NCBI GenBank assembly: GCA_011390135.1
Contig: JAABSZ010000053.1
Location: 1 to 21,086, forward strand
Direction of reading: 5' to 3'
Source of the DNA: JAABSP01 sp011390135
GTDB taxonomy: Bacteria > Desulfobacterota > Desulfobacteria > Desulfobacterales > JAABSP01
DNA length: 21,086 bases
Below the pieces are notes generated by a model. The model had not been told where the DNA came from and did not search any database. It worked only from the letters and a program-made list of their open reading frames with translations. A program made the translations under genes and the position numbers. Every line of letters begins with the position of its first letter. Positions within the stretch are counted from its first letter, which is position 1. This document shows positions 20,058 to 21,086 of the stretch, piece after piece.

Positions 20058-21086
20058 ATGAGCAAACCAATGCACCTCCTCCACATATCGGATCTTCATT
20101 TCGGCACCCCTGAAGACGCGGCCGCATGTTACAGCGCACTTGCCCAGGATCTGAAAAACGGCCTCGACTGCGACCGGCTCGATGCCCTCATCCTTTCCGG
20201 GGATATCGGCACGGCTTCCACGCCCGGGGAGTATGCGGCCGCAGCCGTTTTTGTAAAATCCCTTACCGACGAGTTCGGCCCCGATCCTTCGGGGATCGTT
20301 ATGGTTCCCGGCAACCATGATCTCAACTTCGAGCTTGCCGAGGCCGGTTATGCGGTGCATCGGAAGAAGTATTTCAAGGGGGATCTGGAAAAGTTGAGGT
20401 TCATGGATCTGGGCAATGGCTATATCCGGGTCCTGGCGGATGAGGCGGCGCACCGGCGGCGGTTTGCGCATTTCGGGAATTTCTTCGAAGCGGTGACGGG
20501 GCGGGCATATCCCCTGGAATATGACCGGCAGGGTGTTCTCTGCCATTTCCCGGATGAGAGGCTTCTGATCCTGGGGCTCAATTCCTGCCGGCGCATTGAC
20601 GAGGATTTTCCAAAGGATGCGGATATCCACGCCAATGGACTGAGCCGGGCTCTGGACGAGATCCGGCGCGGTGCGGACCGGTATGGGGGCTGTCGGAAAT
20701 TTGCCGTATGGCATCATCCGGTCTATAGCACCGGCGGCGATGGGTTCAAAAATCTCGGTTTTCTGGAGCAGTTGGCCGGGGCCGGCTTTTCGGTTGCGTT
20801 TCACGGCCATATCCATAAAGATGAGCGCTTTTTGTACGAATATGATGCCTCCCCGGAGGGCCGGAAGCTCCGGGTGATCGGGACGGGAACTTTTGGTGCG
20901 CCCTCGACCGGGTGGTGGCCCGGGGTTCCGCTGCAGTACAATTTCATGATCCTCGATGGGGACCGGCTGACCATCCGCAGCCGATGTCGAAGAAATCCCA
21001 ATGGGGCATGGGAGGCGGCCTGCATCTGGCGTCAGGGGCCCGATCATGATCCTGTCTCCCGGCTGGAGATCCGGCTTCCGGAGATC
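20058..21086 (+). CDS. Calcineurin-like metallophosphoesterase (3' end outside the window)
   Basis: The 343 visible residues carry the full set of metal-binding motifs: D12-L-H14 (HISDLHFG), G48-D49 (LSGDIG), G85-N-H-D88 (VPGNHDLN), HHPVYS and GHIHKDE. The enzyme thus binds two metal ions and should hydrolyse phosphomonoesters or diesters; the substrate cannot be deduced. The order and spacing resemble stand-alone cytosolic phosphoesterases, sometimes fused C-terminally to other domains, and the remaining part is beyond the edge. ATG 20058 has no good ribosome binding site; ATG 20070 is equally possible and begins MHLLHISDLHFG. The 206 bp before it (19852-20057) contain no supported gene. Confidence 0.9.
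   Translation, partial: MSKPMHLLHISDLHFGTPEDAAACYSALAQDLKNGLDCDRLDALILSGDIGTASTPGEYAAAAVFVKSLTDEFGPDPSGIVMVPGNHDLNFELAEAGYAVHRKKYFKGDLEKLRFMDLGNGYIRVLADEAAHRRRFAHFGNFFEAVTGRAYPLEYDRQGVLCHFPDERLLILGLNSCRRIDEDFPKDADIHANGLSRALDEIRRGADRYGGCRKFAVWHHPVYSTGGDGFKNLGFLEQLAGAGFSVAFHGHIHKDERFLYEYDASPEGRKLRVIGTGTFGAPSTGWWPGVPLQYNFMILDGDRLTIRSRCRRNPNGAWEAACIWRQGPDHDPVSRLEIRLPEI

Overview
The window looks like a chromosomal segment of a Desulfobacterota (Deltaproteobacteria) member, probably close to sulfate reducers of the Desulfobacterales type. This is inferred from the block nrnA-truB-rpsO-pnp-M16 peptidase-dut, a GspA/GspB pair with a DUF6599 gene behind it, a TGA-encoded selenoprotein and a cytochrome P460. 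No rRNA, tRNA, CRISPR array or insertion sequence is visible. Both ends cut through genes: a DHH phosphoesterase on the left and a metallophosphoesterase on the right.

Region 1 (1-6070) is core RNA and nucleotide metabolism on the + strand: nrnA (5' end missing), truB, rpsO, pnp, an M16 zinc protease and dut. Genes are closely spaced or overlap. Short tandem duplications sit in the gaps before truB, rpsO and dut, and one before dut creates a mini-ORF coupled to its start codon. Region 2 (6100-12017) holds a convergent CheY-like receiver, then a + strand run starting with gspA (AAA+ ATPase, one membrane segment, C39-like and peptidoglycan-binding domains) and gspB. These two normally help the type II secretion secretin cross the cell wall. 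They are followed by a hypothetical protein, a membrane-anchored DUF6599 protein and a two-helix SLATT/DUF4231-like membrane protein. Region 3 (12049-13647) is one AAA-ATPase/PD-(D/E)XK nuclease gene.

Region 4 (13853-16853) is accessory. Its main feature is a 405-residue glycine/sarcosine/betaine/D-proline reductase-type selenoprotein. An in-frame TGA (14312-14314) splits it into what naive gene calling would read as two ORFs. The TGA makes a U-P-F-C redox motif and a strong hairpin follows it. Next come two apparent gene remnants (an excisionase-type HTH and a possible peroxiredoxin N-terminus), a secreted cytochrome P460 and an L-2-haloacid dehalogenase with its full recalled catalytic set.

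Region 5 (16922-19851) is a toxin-antitoxin island. A vapBC locus on the - strand diverges from a ParE-type toxin/antitoxin operon on the + strand. That operon continues without a real gap into two unrecognised genes (63 and 274 aa), followed by a 72-aa conserved-looking small protein. The window closes with a metallophosphoesterase running off the right edge.

All identifications are from motif and family recognition by eye; no database search was possible.
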